Assembly: GCA_963764215.1 (NCBI GenBank)
Contig: CAVXRS010000002.1
Location: forward strand, 186,001-250,000
Direction: 5' to 3'
Source: JAFDWI01 sp963764215
GTDB taxonomy: Bacteria; Actinomycetota; Acidimicrobiia; Acidimicrobiales; Iamiaceae
DNA length: 64,000 nucleotides
The position numbers were made by a program, and so were the translations under genes. Position 1 is the first letter of the stretch, and every line of letters starts with the position of its first letter. The notes under the pieces are model-generated. The model ran no database searches. It worked only from the letters and a program-made list of their open reading frames with translations, and was not told where the DNA came from. Positions 17,303 to 26,456 of the stretch are shown one piece after another.

Positions 17303-17581
17303 ATGAACATTGCCGATCTGCAGGAGCTGATCCGAGCGACCTACGGCGCCAGGGACACCGAGCGGGGAATCCCATCGACGGTGGCCTGGTTGGCCGAGGA
17401 GGTGGGCGAGCTGGCCCAGGCAGTGAGGAAAGGCACGAGAGACCAGCAGGTGCACGAGTTCGGCGACGTCATCGCCTGGGTCGCGTCGCTGGCGAACCAA
17501 CTCGACATCGACCTGGACCAAGCCCTGGCACGCTACGCCCACGGCTGCCCGAGGTGTGCGCAGATCCCCTGTTCCTGCTGA
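17303..17581 (+). CDS. MazG-like nucleotide pyrophosphohydrolase
   Basis: A 92-residue single-domain MazG protein that hydrolyses (d)NTPs to monophosphate and pyrophosphate. The Mg-binding EExxE...ExxD motif is present: E32-E33-x-x-E36 in 'AEEVGELAQA' and E52/D55 in 'HEFGDVIAWV'. The C-terminus has a 'CPRCAQIPCSC' cysteine tail found on many actinobacterial MazG-like proteins, possibly metal-binding. AAGGGGA precedes the ATG by about eight bases. Likely role: house-cleaning of damaged nucleotides. Confidence 0.9.
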   Translation: MNIADLQELIRATYGARDTERGIPSTVAWLAEEVGELAQAVRKGTRDQQVHEFGDVIAWVASLANQLDIDLDQALARYAHGCPRCAQIPCSC

Positions 17582-17610
17582 CGCTCGACCTCCCGCCACA
17601 CAACAGTCGA

Positions 17611-18375
17611 TCAGCGGCGGCGGATCGGGTCGAAGGTGACCGGGGGGAGATCCATCGTCAGAAACCGCGTCACCATGCCGGCAACCAGTTCGGGCTGCTC
17701 CAGGGGCACCAGATGCGACGCGCCCGGGATCACCCCGAGCTGCGCGTCCGGGATCGCCTCGTACATCGCGACCGTGTGGGCGAGCGGGATCGGCTCGTCG
17801 TCGCCGACCAGCACCAGCGTCGGCACCGACACCTGGGCCAGGTCGTCGACGGTCAGCGTCGGCTCGTTGCGCCACAACGACTCCGTCTTGGCCCAGAAGG
17901 TCGGCCAGTGCCCGGGCCCTTCGACGGCGTTCGCCTCGTACAACTCGCGCATGAACTCGACCTCGGCAGCATCAGGACCGGCACCCAGCCCCGTCTCGAG
18001 GAGCCCGTCATGGTGGAAGTTCGTGCCCATCAGCACCTGACGGTTCACCGCCTCCGGTGCCGCCAGACCCGCCAGCAACGCGGCGATCCCACCGTCGCTC
18101 CACCCGGCCAGATGGGCCGGCTCGCCGATGACCGCGGCACAGAACGCGAGGGTTTCCCGAGCCATGGCGTCATAAGAGAACGGATCCTCGGTGTCCGGTG
18201 TGCGGCCGTGACCCCGCCGGTCGGGCACGAACACACGGAAATGCTCGGCCAGGAGCTGGGGATGCGGACCCCAGGAGGTGCCGTCGCTCATCCCGCCGTG
18301 CAGCAACATCAACGGTGGACCATCGCCGACCTCGGTGTAAGAGGTCGTCACCCCGTCGAGTTCGACTGTCGGCAC
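17611..18375 (-). CDS. Alpha/beta-fold hydrolase
   Basis: A 254-residue alpha/beta hydrolase. The catalytic set is visible: nucleophile S93 in 'LAGWSDGGIAALL', acid Asp in 'LVLVGDDEPIPL', and His in 'VIPGASHLVPLEQP'. The oxyanion loop is 'LLHGGMSDGTSW'. The GTG start at 18375 is the only one that gives the family N-terminus; the open frame further upstream has no similarity. It lies 11 bases after the stop of the large surface protein gene and may be read from the same transcript. The substrate is unknown; the sequence resembles general carboxylic-ester hydrolases rather than haloalkane dehalogenases. Confidence 0.88.
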   Translation of the reverse strand: MPTVELDGVTTSYTEVGDGPPLMLLHGGMSDGTSWGPHPQLLAEHFRVFVPDRRGHGRTPDTEDPFSYDAMARETLAFCAAVIGEPAHLAGWSDGGIAALLAGLAAPEAVNRQVLMGTNFHHDGLLETGLGAGPDAAEVEFMRELYEANAVEGPGHWPTFWAKTESLWRNEPTLTVDDLAQVSVPTLVLVGDDEPIPLAHTVAMYEAIPDAQLGVIPGASHLVPLEQPELVAGMVTRFLTMDLPPVTFDPIRRR

Positions 18376-18386
18376 AGCCCCGGAGC

Positions 18387-21300
18387 CTACGCCTGCGCGC
18401 CCCTCCGATGTCGACGGCGGACCGTTTCGACCACGACCCCCGCGGCCACCAGCAGACCGCCGAACAAGGCGATGTCGCCGATACGCGAACCGGTGACCGG
18501 CAGCAGACCTCCGCTTCCACTTCCGCCGCCCGCCCCGGATGAACCGCTCTGGGAGACCGGGGCAACCGAGGTGGCCGGCGTCGTCGAAACCGGCGGGTTG
18601 CTCGACGGCGCAACGGTCGTCGGGGCCGTGGTCGAAGTGGTGGTCGTCGGCGGAGTCGGACCGGATACCGCACAGGGCTCGAGTGCCGAGCCGGTGTTGG
18701 CCGCATTGCAGTTCCACGACCCCCACTCGGGTTGGGTCGTCGAATCGGTACGCCACACCAGCAACTGGCCGTCGCGGCGGAACTGGGCGACGTCCATCTT
18801 GCCGTTGCCGTTCCAATCGCCGACCGCGGGCGTGCCCAACGTCCACCCACCGGTGAGCTTGGGCCAACCGGCCGGCGAAGCACCCGACGAGTCGAATGCG
18901 TTGAGCGTGTACACGCCGTTGCCGGCGATCACCTCGGGTTTGCCGTCACCGTTCACATCCGCGATCGCGCTCTGCACGAAGAAGGCCATGTCGCTGGTGG
19001 TCTGGGGGAACCCGGGCAGCGGTGTGCCACTCGGGCCGTCGTAGGCCATCACCTGGTCGTCGTTGGGCAACTGCAGACCGTTCAGGTTGACGTCCAGCAG
19101 GCGGCTGAATCCCAGCGTGGGCACGGCTGCGTCGTCGCGTCCGTCGCCGTTCAGATCTCCCAACGCCGGCCCCGAAAAGGCGACCGAGACGGCCGCGATG
19201 TCCTCGGAGTTCCGGTTCGCGCCGAACTCTGCCGCTCTCGGGTTGCCGAGACCGGCCGCCCAGACCGGCGGGATGTTCCCGTCGGCGGTGCTGCCATAGG
19301 CACCGGTGCCGTCCGCGTCGTACACCATGAGCGGGCCGGTGGCGCCCGCCACCGCGACCTGCGGCCCCGGCTTGCCCGGGACGAGGTCGCCGATCGCCGC
19401 GGGCATCGCGACGCCGTCGCCGATCGTCGGCAGCGACCCGGTTTCCAGCATCGGCACCGAGACCGGCCAACCGGGCAGGTAGGCGCCCGCATCCGGGTTG
19501 GCGCTACCCGGCGGAGGAGGTCCGTGCAGGGTGCCCTTGGAGGAGATCGCGTAGACGCGGGAAGTTCCCGGACTGGCTGCCTGCTCGAGCAACGCGACCA
19601 TGTCCGTGCCTTCACCACCGATCTGGGGCGAGCCGCCGTACTCCTCCTGGGCGCCGACGACGATGTCGGGATGTCCGTCGCCGTCCAGGTCGGCCAGCGA
19701 GGGCGTGGTGATCAGCGAGCCACCTTCGCCCGGCTTCGCAGCCGGGTCGAACGTCACCGTGTGACTGACCGGGTCCACCGACGTCGGCGTGTTCGGGTCG
19801 ACGGCCAGCACCGGGAATCCGGCCACCGGCGTACCATCGGCGTGCCAGGCATAGACGTGCCGGTCCATCGCCGCGCCGATGATCTCCAAGGTCCCGTCAC
19901 CGTTCAGATCACCCAGCGCCGGAGCACTGGCGAACCCGGTCTGGGTGCGGTTGTACTGGTCCTGGTCGGCGCGACTGTCGTGTGAATAGGCCGGGTTCAC
20001 CGACATCGTGGCCAGGCGCTGTCCCGTCGCCGACCACACATACATCTTTCCCGTCAAGTCACCGTCGACGATCTCCAGGTGGCCGTCACCGTTGAGGTCA
20101 CCCACGGCGGGTGCGCCGAGCAGGAACGACCCGGCAGGTTGCCCGATGCCCGCTCGGGCGGCCGTGGCCGATTGGGTCGGCCAGAACGGCGACGGGTCAC
20201 CGGACACCGGAAAACCGGGTAACTCGGAGCCGTCGTCCCGGTAGGCGTGGATCGTGCCCTCCGACGTTGCGACCAACAGCTCTTGGTGGCCGTCACCGAG
20301 CAGGTCCACAAAACGCGCCGAGGCACTCGACGCGCCGGGAATCGACTTGGGATAGCCGGGCAGCAGATCGGGGTCGTCGTGGACGAAGATCTGCTTCTGC
20401 ATCTCACCGCGCAGCCCATCGCTCGCACCGCCATGGGCGTGGACGACCACCCGGATGCGCACCGAGAACTTCTCCTCGTCGGGGCGGTTCTGGTTCGACG
20501 GATCAACGGGGGTGCCGTGCCCACCGTCGGGCAGCGCCGCGGCGATCTGGGCCACGTCGAGGTGCGCGAGCGTGCCGTCGACGGGCGCGGTCTGCCCGGA
20601 AGCACCGCCCGCGTCGTGCCAGGTGTCGGTCGTCGGGTAGGCGGGAGGCTGCAGCCCGGCTGCCCACTGGACCTCGTAGTCGTAGCTCTGCGCGCCGGCG
20701 CGGCGACGTGGCCGGTCACCGGCACCGTCCCGGTCGTGGGCTCGAGCGCGAACCACTTCGGCGAGTCGATCATCGCCTCGGGCGGGATCTTGAAGTCCCG
20801 CACCGCTTTGAGCATCTCGTAGGCGTTGACCCGCCCGTAGCCGAACGTCGCATCCCAACCCGGGCGCGACGGGTAGCGCACCGTATCGACCAGTGGATTG
20901 CCCGTCGGGGTGCCGAAATCGTTCGCCGGATCCGGCGGCGTCGGGGTGGAGAAGTCGATGTCGTCCGCGGTGGCGCGCACGATCTGCATCACCTCGTTCG
21001 CGCTGAGATGCACGTGGTACTGATCGGCCGCGGATTCGATCAGCCCGACCATGCCCGACGCCTCACCGGTCGCCTCGGAAGAACAGCTCGAGGAGGGAAC
21101 CGACACGAAGGTCCGCCCGCCGAAATTCGTGCACCCGTTCAACGACAGATATCCCGTGGTGGAGCCGTCCTGGAGCAGGCCGCTCTTCATCGTCGTCACC
21201 GAGTTGACCGCAAGGGTGTGTTCCAGAGCGGCCGGAAGATTCGGATGCTTGGAAGCCTCGTCCGCCATCGACGCCACCACCACCACGTCCCTGCCGTACG

Positions 21301-22171
21301 CGGCGTCGATCGCCTGCTGGGCCTGGATGGGATCGTTGATCACGCCGAGCGCTTCTTGGATGACCCGGGCACCCGAGTCGAGCGCGAAGAGCACTCCGGC
21401 CGCGAAGCGTTGCCCGTCGGCGACGAACGAATCGCCGACCCGCACGGGAATGAACTGACACTTCGGACAGGTTCCGACATCACGGGTGCCGTTCGCCGCG
21501 GCCACCGAGTCGTCGGCCTCACCGCTGCCGTGTCCGTAGTCGGGGGTGTCGAGCGGGTCGTTGTCGCCGGAGAGAAAATCCCAACCGGAGATGTCGTCGA
21601 CATAGCCGTTGTGATCGTCGTCGACGCCGTTGGAATAGGTGGGGTTCAAGATGAGGTCTTCGGGGTCGGCGATGCCGTTGTGGTTCTCGTCGGGGATCGC
21701 CCCGAAGTCGGTGATGTTGAACACGCCGTCGTGATTGCAGTCACCGTCGGGGACGACCGGGTAGCAGGGCGGCTGGGCCTCACCGATGTTGATGTGCGCC
21801 TGGGTCGCCAGATCGGACATGTACGCGGCATTGCGCCAGCGGATCCCCGAATCGAGGATGGCGATCGGCACGGTCGGTGAGCCTTCGGTGATGCCCCAGG
21901 CCAGGTCGACGGCTGCGCCCTTCTGGCCACAGAGGTTGTGAGGCGAATCTTGCAGCGACGGATCACGCAGGGAGGTCTTGCGGTAGTCGTTCCGGTCGTA
22001 CTCGCTCGGCAACGATGCCGGCTCATCGGAGGACCCGTAGCGCCAGTGCGCACAGTCCAACGGCGGGTCGGCAGCACGTGCCGGTCGGCTCGGATGAACG
22101 GCGACGATGGCGGCGAGGCACACGACCAGGGCAACGGCCAGGGCCGGCAGTTTTCGATTCGTCGCCGGCAT
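18387..22171 (-). CDS. Large S8-subtilase-like protein with FG-GAP/VCBS repeats and LPVTG sortase anchor (one frameshift)
   Basis: With one base restored near 20700, the protein has about 1261 residues: a signal peptide (1-34, hydrophobic 'ALAVALVVCLAAIVAV', ending ARA), then a subtilase-like domain (about 85-420). In that domain Asp107 ('IAILDSGI') and His214 ('YGHGSGEADD') are in place. The oxyanion Asn position reads 'ASMAD', and the usual GTSMA Ser position aligns with 'EATGEASG', so Ser and Asn appear replaced. An Asp-rich, calcium-binding-like insert lies at 138-198. From about residue 560 come many FG-GAP/VCBS blades with 'GDLNGDGHLEIV'-type repeats, together a probable beta-propeller. 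Then come a Thr/Pro linker, LPVTG, a membrane helix and an Arg-rich tail. It is expected to be covalently wall-anchored; whether it cleaves protein is doubtful. Confidence 0.82.
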
Positions 22172-22264
22172 GTCGTCCCCCGGAATTCGCCTGTTGTGTG
22201 CTTTAGTCGCACTTTAGACGCACGACGAACCGAAAATGTCCCACCCGGTCGCGATGATGCAACC

Positions 22265-22441
22265 ATGGCACGACAGCAACTTCGCCTCATCGAACCTCCA
22301 CGAGACACCCGGCTGGACGAAAAGACCAAAGCGATCGGGCGCGCCGGGCTCGCCCGAGCACGCGCGGCCCTCGCTGATGCGGACCGCCGGCGAGGGCGGC
22401 GCGAGCGACTCGACGGACCTCGCCACCCCTCGGCGGCTTGA
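22265..22441 (+). CDS. Small basic protein of unknown function
   Basis: A 58-residue, Arg-rich protein starting 'MARQQLRLIEPP' and continuing 'RLDEKTKAIGRAGLARARAA'. Similar short proteins with an N-terminal 'LRLIEPP...W/RLDE.T...GR.G...AR..L' layout occur in actinobacteria, which is why I list it. It lies between the divergent surface-protein gene and the thiolase. No Shine-Dalgarno is obvious. It could be non-coding. Confidence 0.45.
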   Translation: MARQQLRLIEPPRDTRLDEKTKAIGRAGLARARAALADADRRRGRRERLDGPRHPSAA

Positions 22442-22498
22442 ACGCGACGTCGACTCCGGACTCGCATCGATCGTCGGGACGCTCTACGGTGCACAGCC

Positions 22499-23677
22499 AT
22501 GCGTGAAGTCGTGATCGTCGATGCCGTCAGAACTCCGATCGGAAAGCGGAACGGGGGCCTGGCCTCGGTCCACCCGGCCGCACTGCTCTCGGAAATCCAG
22601 TCGGAGCTCATCACCCGCTCCGGGGTGGACCCCGAAGCCGTGGAACAGGTGGTGGGTGGCTGTGTCAGCCAGGTGGGCGAACAGTCCTTCAACGTCACCC
22701 GAACCGCATGGCTCGCGGCCGGGCTGCCCAAGGAGGTTGCCGCCACCACGGTGGACACCCAGTGCGGATCCTCCCAGCAGGCGACGAACCTCGCCACGGC
22801 ACTGGTCGGCTCCGGCGTCGTGGACGTGGCCGTGGCCTGCGGCGTGGAATCCATGAGTCGTATTCCCATCGGCGCCAACTCGTCCAAGAAGCTCGGCCTC
22901 GGCGTTCCGATCCCCAAGACCTACTTCGACAGTTACGAGTTCACCTCGCAGTTCGAAGGCGCCGAGCGGATCGCCGAGCAATGGGGCATCACCCGAGCCG
23001 ACACCGACGCGTTCGGACTGCGTTCTCAGCAACGTGCGGCACGAGCCTGGGACGAAGGGCGCTTCGACACCCAGGTCCACCCGGTCGAAGCCCCCGACCT
23101 CGACAACGAAGGGAACGCCACCGGCTCGACCCACCGCGTCGCCCGGGACGAGGGCCTGCGGGAAACCTCACTCGACAAGCTGGCCTCGCTCAAGCCGGTC
23201 GCCCGCGAAAACGGCGTGCACACCGCAGGCAATTCCTCGCAGATCTCCGACGGAGCCGCAGCGCTGCTGGTCATGACCCCGGAACGGGCCGAAGCGCTCG
23301 GCTGCACCCCGATCGCCCGAATCGTGGACACCTGCCTGGTCGGCGTCGACCCGGTCCTGATGCTCACCGGCCCGATCGACGCCACCCAACGTCTTCTGGC
23401 ACGCACCGGTTTCGGCATCGACGACTTCGACAATTTCGAGATCAACGAGGCGTTCGCGTCGGTCGTACTCGCCTGGCAGAAAGAGCTGGGCGCCGATCCC
23501 GAAAAGGTCAATCCCAACGGGGGTGCCATCGCACTCGGCCATCCCCTCGGTTGCACCGGCGCGTTCCTGCTCACCAAGGCCGTCCACGAACTGATCCGCA
23601 CCGACACGCAGCGGGCACTCGTGGCGATGTGCTGTGGCGGCGGCTTGGGCACCGGCACGATCGTCGAGCGCCTCTGA
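22499..23677 (+). CDS. fadA: Acetyl-CoA C-acyltransferase (thiolase II-type)
   Basis: A 392-residue thiolase. It catalyses CoA-dependent cleavage of 3-ketoacyl-CoA in beta-oxidation, or the reverse condensation. The acyl-accepting Cys89 is in 'DTQCGSSQQA', the catalytic His in 'GGAIALGHPLGCTGA', the second Cys in 'MCCGGGLGTG', and 'NEAFAS' is present. The length is normal. The 'GCVSQVGEQSFNVTRTAWLAAGLP' region (positions about 54-77) is typical of the actinobacterial steroid/lipid thiolase subgroup (FadA5/FadA6-like), but the exact substrate cannot be told. No KstR-like site lies upstream. It is followed by the ChbG-like gene 27 bases later. Confidence 0.92.
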   Translation: MREVVIVDAVRTPIGKRNGGLASVHPAALLSEIQSELITRSGVDPEAVEQVVGGCVSQVGEQSFNVTRTAWLAAGLPKEVAATTVDTQCGSSQQATNLATALVGSGVVDVAVACGVESMSRIPIGANSSKKLGLGVPIPKTYFDSYEFTSQFEGAERIAEQWGITRADTDAFGLRSQQRAARAWDEGRFDTQVHPVEAPDLDNEGNATGSTHRVARDEGLRETSLDKLASLKPVARENGVHTAGNSSQISDGAAALLVMTPERAEALGCTPIARIVDTCLVGVDPVLMLTGPIDATQRLLARTGFGIDDFDNFEINEAFASVVLAWQKELGADPEKVNPNGGAIALGHPLGCTGAFLLTKAVHELIRTDTQRALVAMCCGGGLGTGTIVERL

Positions 23678-23704
23678 ACGAGCAGTGAGGCGTATCGTAC
23701 GGGG

Positions 23705-24538
23705 GTGACCGAACTCGCCGAACGTCTCGGGTTCTCCCCCGAGGACCACATCCTGATCATCAACGCCGACGACCTCGGCATGTGCCATGCCGCGAACGTC
23801 GGCGTGTTCGACACGCTGGTGAACGGCACCGCGACGAGCGCCACGCTGATGGTGCCCTGCCCCTGGAGTCGTGAAGCGGCCACCCGCTATACGGGTGAGG
23901 ACATCGGCGTCCATCTGACCCTGAACGCTGAATGGGATTCCTACCGGTGGGGACCGGTGACGCACTCCCCCACCCTGTTGGACGGGGACGGGGGATTCCC
24001 CCGAACAGTCGAGGACGCATCGGAACACGCCGACGTCGACGAGGTGCGCCGAGAGTGCATGGCCCAGGTCGAACGGGCGATCCTCTGGGGGTTCGACGTG
24101 ACCCACGTCGACTCCCACATGGGCACCCTCCAGTTGAGACCCGAGCTGTTCGACGCGTACCTGGAGGTCGCGGTGCACTACGAGCTGCCAATGCGTCTCT
24201 CCGGCGCGTCGACCGAACGCGCGCTCGGGTTTCCTTTCAGGACGCTGGCCCGCGACGAAGGGGTGCTCTTTCCCGACCACTTCATCCACGACCCGGGCGT
24301 CTCGACGCCCGTGCTCATCGACCGGTATCTGGCCGATCCCCGCCCCGGGGTGACCGAGATCCTGGCCCATCCGGCGATCGGCACCGACGAACTCCGCGCG
24401 ATCGCCCCTGACGCCGACCGACGGGTCGAGGACCACCAGTTGCTCGGACCGTCGAGTGACCTGCGGGACCGGTTGCGCGACGTGGGTGTGACCACGATCG
24501 GCTACCGGGCGCTACGTGATCTCCAGCGGGCCGCCTGA
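23705..24538 (+). CDS. ChbG/HpnK (YdjC-like) carbohydrate deacetylase
   Basis: A 277-residue YdjC-fold deacetylase. Metal-binding residues are in place: the N-terminal 'IINADDLGMCHAAN' (Asp), 'DIGVHLTLNAEW' and 'VTHVDSHMGTLQLRPELF' (His). Members remove acetyl groups from diacetylchitobiose or related N-acetyl sugars. It starts with GTG six bases after TATCGT, a leaderless-type arrangement, even though the thiolase gene lies close upstream. A link with cell-envelope or chitin sugars is an inference. Confidence 0.88.
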   Translation: MTELAERLGFSPEDHILIINADDLGMCHAANVGVFDTLVNGTATSATLMVPCPWSREAATRYTGEDIGVHLTLNAEWDSYRWGPVTHSPTLLDGDGGFPRTVEDASEHADVDEVRRECMAQVERAILWGFDVTHVDSHMGTLQLRPELFDAYLEVAVHYELPMRLSGASTERALGFPFRTLARDEGVLFPDHFIHDPGVSTPVLIDRYLADPRPGVTEILAHPAIGTDELRAIAPDADRRVEDHQLLGPSSDLRDRLRDVGVTTIGYRALRDLQRAA

Positions 24539-24609
24539 CACTCCCCAGTCCGGGCTGCCCGCTCCCGGCGCCCTGACCCGACGCTGTTCACGACAGCGCA
24601 GGGATCGGT

Positions 24610-24999
24610 TCAATCGGCGTCCGAATCGGTCTGCCCAGCCAGTTCGGTCCGCGCGGCGACGGCTGCCGGTCGCCGCAGTACGGACAGGAGGGCCAACAGC
24701 GGCCCGGTCGGTCCATCGGTCTTGAGATCGCCGGTCATGTAGGCGACATTCGGGTCGAGATCACCACGCAGGATCGCCCAAGCGTTGTCCCAGGTCGTCT
24801 TGAGATGTAGGTCGGCCTCGTCGCCGCGCCGTGGCGCGCAGCCGGACAGCCGCCCTCCTTCGAAGACGAAGGTCACCCGGCCCCGCCCTCGTGGGGCGCC
24901 CGTGAACTGCACCTCGACGACGACATCGCCGAGTGCGGCGTCCTCCCCGTCACAGGCGGTGACGAGCCGGTCACACCAGGCAGGGTCGAACAGGTGCAT
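24610..24999 (-). CDS. SCP-2 sterol-transfer-family protein
   Basis: A 129-residue protein with the SCP2 lipid-binding fold: 'LGDVVVEVQFTGAPRGRGRV', then 'DADLHLKTTW'-type sequence (here 'EADLHLKTTWDNAWAILRGD') and 'AYMTGDLKTDGPTGPLLALL', the classic 'G.....G.L...G' SCP2 end. It binds fatty acyl chains or sterols without known catalysis. It starts seven bases after the end of mca and shares its direction, so the two are probably co-transcribed. Confidence 0.82.
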   Translation of the reverse strand: MHLFDPAWCDRLVTACDGEDAALGDVVVEVQFTGAPRGRGRVTFVFEGGRLSGCAPRRGDEADLHLKTTWDNAWAILRGDLDPNVAYMTGDLKTDGPTGPLLALLSVLRRPAAVAARTELAGQTDSDAD

Positions 25000-25006
25000 C
25001 GACGCC

Positions 25007-25910
25007 TCAGCTCAGGTCGGCCACGCCGGCGAACAGGTCGGTTTCGGGTACCTCGGTGGGCACCCGCGACTGCGCCAGTCGATAGTCCTCGTAGGGGTAC
25101 ACCTCGGCGGCCACCTCGTCGGGCAGACCGAACCAGAAGGGCGAGCCGGGATCGATCTGGGTGGCATGCGCCAACAACGCGGCCTTCGCGCGCGCCATAG
25201 GTCCCCCGGACGTCGATAGTGGTCGTGGCCGCAACCTCCGGCTCCGGCCGGTTCAGCCAGCGATCGCCATAGGGCGACTCGAGGCCCAGTTCCACGAACT
25301 TGGTGTGCATCTCGAGAATCCGTTCACGCGACCACATCGAGTAGTAGAGCTTCGCCGGAGTCCATGGCTCGCCGTGTTCGGGATACCACGCCCGGTCACC
25401 AGCTCGGTCGAATGCCGGTACCGAGATGTCGTGCACGCGGAGATGGTCAGGGTGTGGATAGTGCTTCTGGTCGTCGCCGTACGTGATGATCACGTGCGGG
25501 CGAAACGCACGGATCACCTTGACGAGAAGTCCCACCTGGGCCACGAAGTCCCCGTTCGCGAAGGCGTCGGGATGCTCGTTCTCGGGCGTTTCGGGCATGC
25601 CCGAATCCCGGAAGCCGAGAAGCACGACCTGGGAATACCCGATCGCATCGGCCGCGGCCTCCAGTTCGGCCCGCCGCACCGCCGGCAGATCTGCTTCGAT
25701 CTCGGGTCGGCGCATCGATTCGTTGAGAATGTCGCCGGCCTCACCACCGGTGCAGGTGACGAGCAGGGCGTGTCCACCGCGGTCGGCCAGCCGACGTACC
25801 GTCCCGGCGCCCTTGGACGACTCGTCGTCGGGGTGCGCGTGCACGGTGAGCACTCTTGGAACCTCGGCAGGACCCGGCTCGACCCGGTCGGCGTCGACGA
25901 AGCGCGTCAT
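25007..25910 (-). CDS. mca: Mycothiol S-conjugate amidase (one frameshift)
   Basis: With one base removed from a run of five C (25203-25207, plus strand), the protein has 300 residues and belongs to the LmbE/PIG-L zinc deacetylases. The Zn motif 'VHAHPDDESSKGAGTV' (His26, Asp29) and a second 'HYPHPDHLRVHD' His are present. The sequence 'CTGGEAGDILNESM' and the C-terminal 'PGSPFWFGLPDEV' with 'VYPYEDYRLAQS' fit Mca rather than MshB. Mca cleaves mycothiol-xenobiotic conjugates to a mercapturic acid that is exported, a detoxification step specific to actinobacteria. A TAGCGT box ends seven bases before the ATG. Confidence 0.88.
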
Positions 25911-25960
25911 GGAGCCAACGCTACCGTCGTCGCGACCGCGGAGGACACCCGAACGCGTGC

Positions 25961-26003
25961 TGCCCCGCCGTCCGGAACGCAGCGGACCGGAAGCGGCGGG
26001 GCA
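25961..26003. other. Strong stem-loop in the mca/GGDEF intergenic region
   Basis: TGCCCCGCCG (25961-25970) pairs perfectly with CGGCGGGGCA (25994-26003), and inside it TCCGG pairs with CCGGA. It lies just upstream of mca, on its 5' side, in a 546-base gap (25911-26456) in which I find no convincing gene. There is no T run, so it is not a clear terminator. Apart from this stem and the promoter-like site at 26414-26432 I see nothing specific in the gap. Confidence 0.45.
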
Positions 26004-26413
26004 ACTGAAGCGACAGGTCGGTCGCCGGGCCATCGTCATCGTTGTGGCCGAACTCGGTGGCGGGGTCGCCTCGTGCTGCCGGCGGCCTGCGGCCATCCGG
26101 GAGTTCGTGTCGGATCGAGGCCGACGATCGACGTGTCGGATGTTCAGGAGTGGCGAACTGCCACGTCACTGCGGAGGTGACCGCTGCCGATACCGTCGGT
26201 CTTCGCTGACGTCCGAGGCGATGAAGCATCGCTGGTTCCGGATCGGAACGGTCCTGGCGAGCATTCGCTGCATGTCGGCGGCACCTCCTCGGTCGATGAC
26301 CGCTCAGGACATCGCAGTGGTGATGTCCTCACTGTTCATCGAACACCTCTCCGGCCAGTTCGTCAAGGTCCAATTTCTCCCGATCGGACCCGGGAGCGTC
26401 CCGTATGGGTCAC

Positions 26414-26432
26414 TACTATGTGGGATTCCCAC
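26414..26432 (+). promoter_or_regulatory. Putative promoter/operator of the GGDEF-EAL gene
   Basis: TACTAT (26414-26419) is a good -10 box and is followed directly by the inverted repeat GTGGGA-T-TCCCAC (26420-26432), placed where a repressor would cover the transcription start. The GGDEF-EAL ATG lies about 25 bases further on. No clear -35 box is seen. Confidence 0.4.
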
Positions 26433-26456
26433 CCGTGAGCCAGAGTCGATGCCTCG

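Noticed and set aside
22442..22498. A KstR-type operator before the thiolase gene.
   Set aside because: No AACNNGTT core occurs there, so I did not place the thiolase in the regulon.
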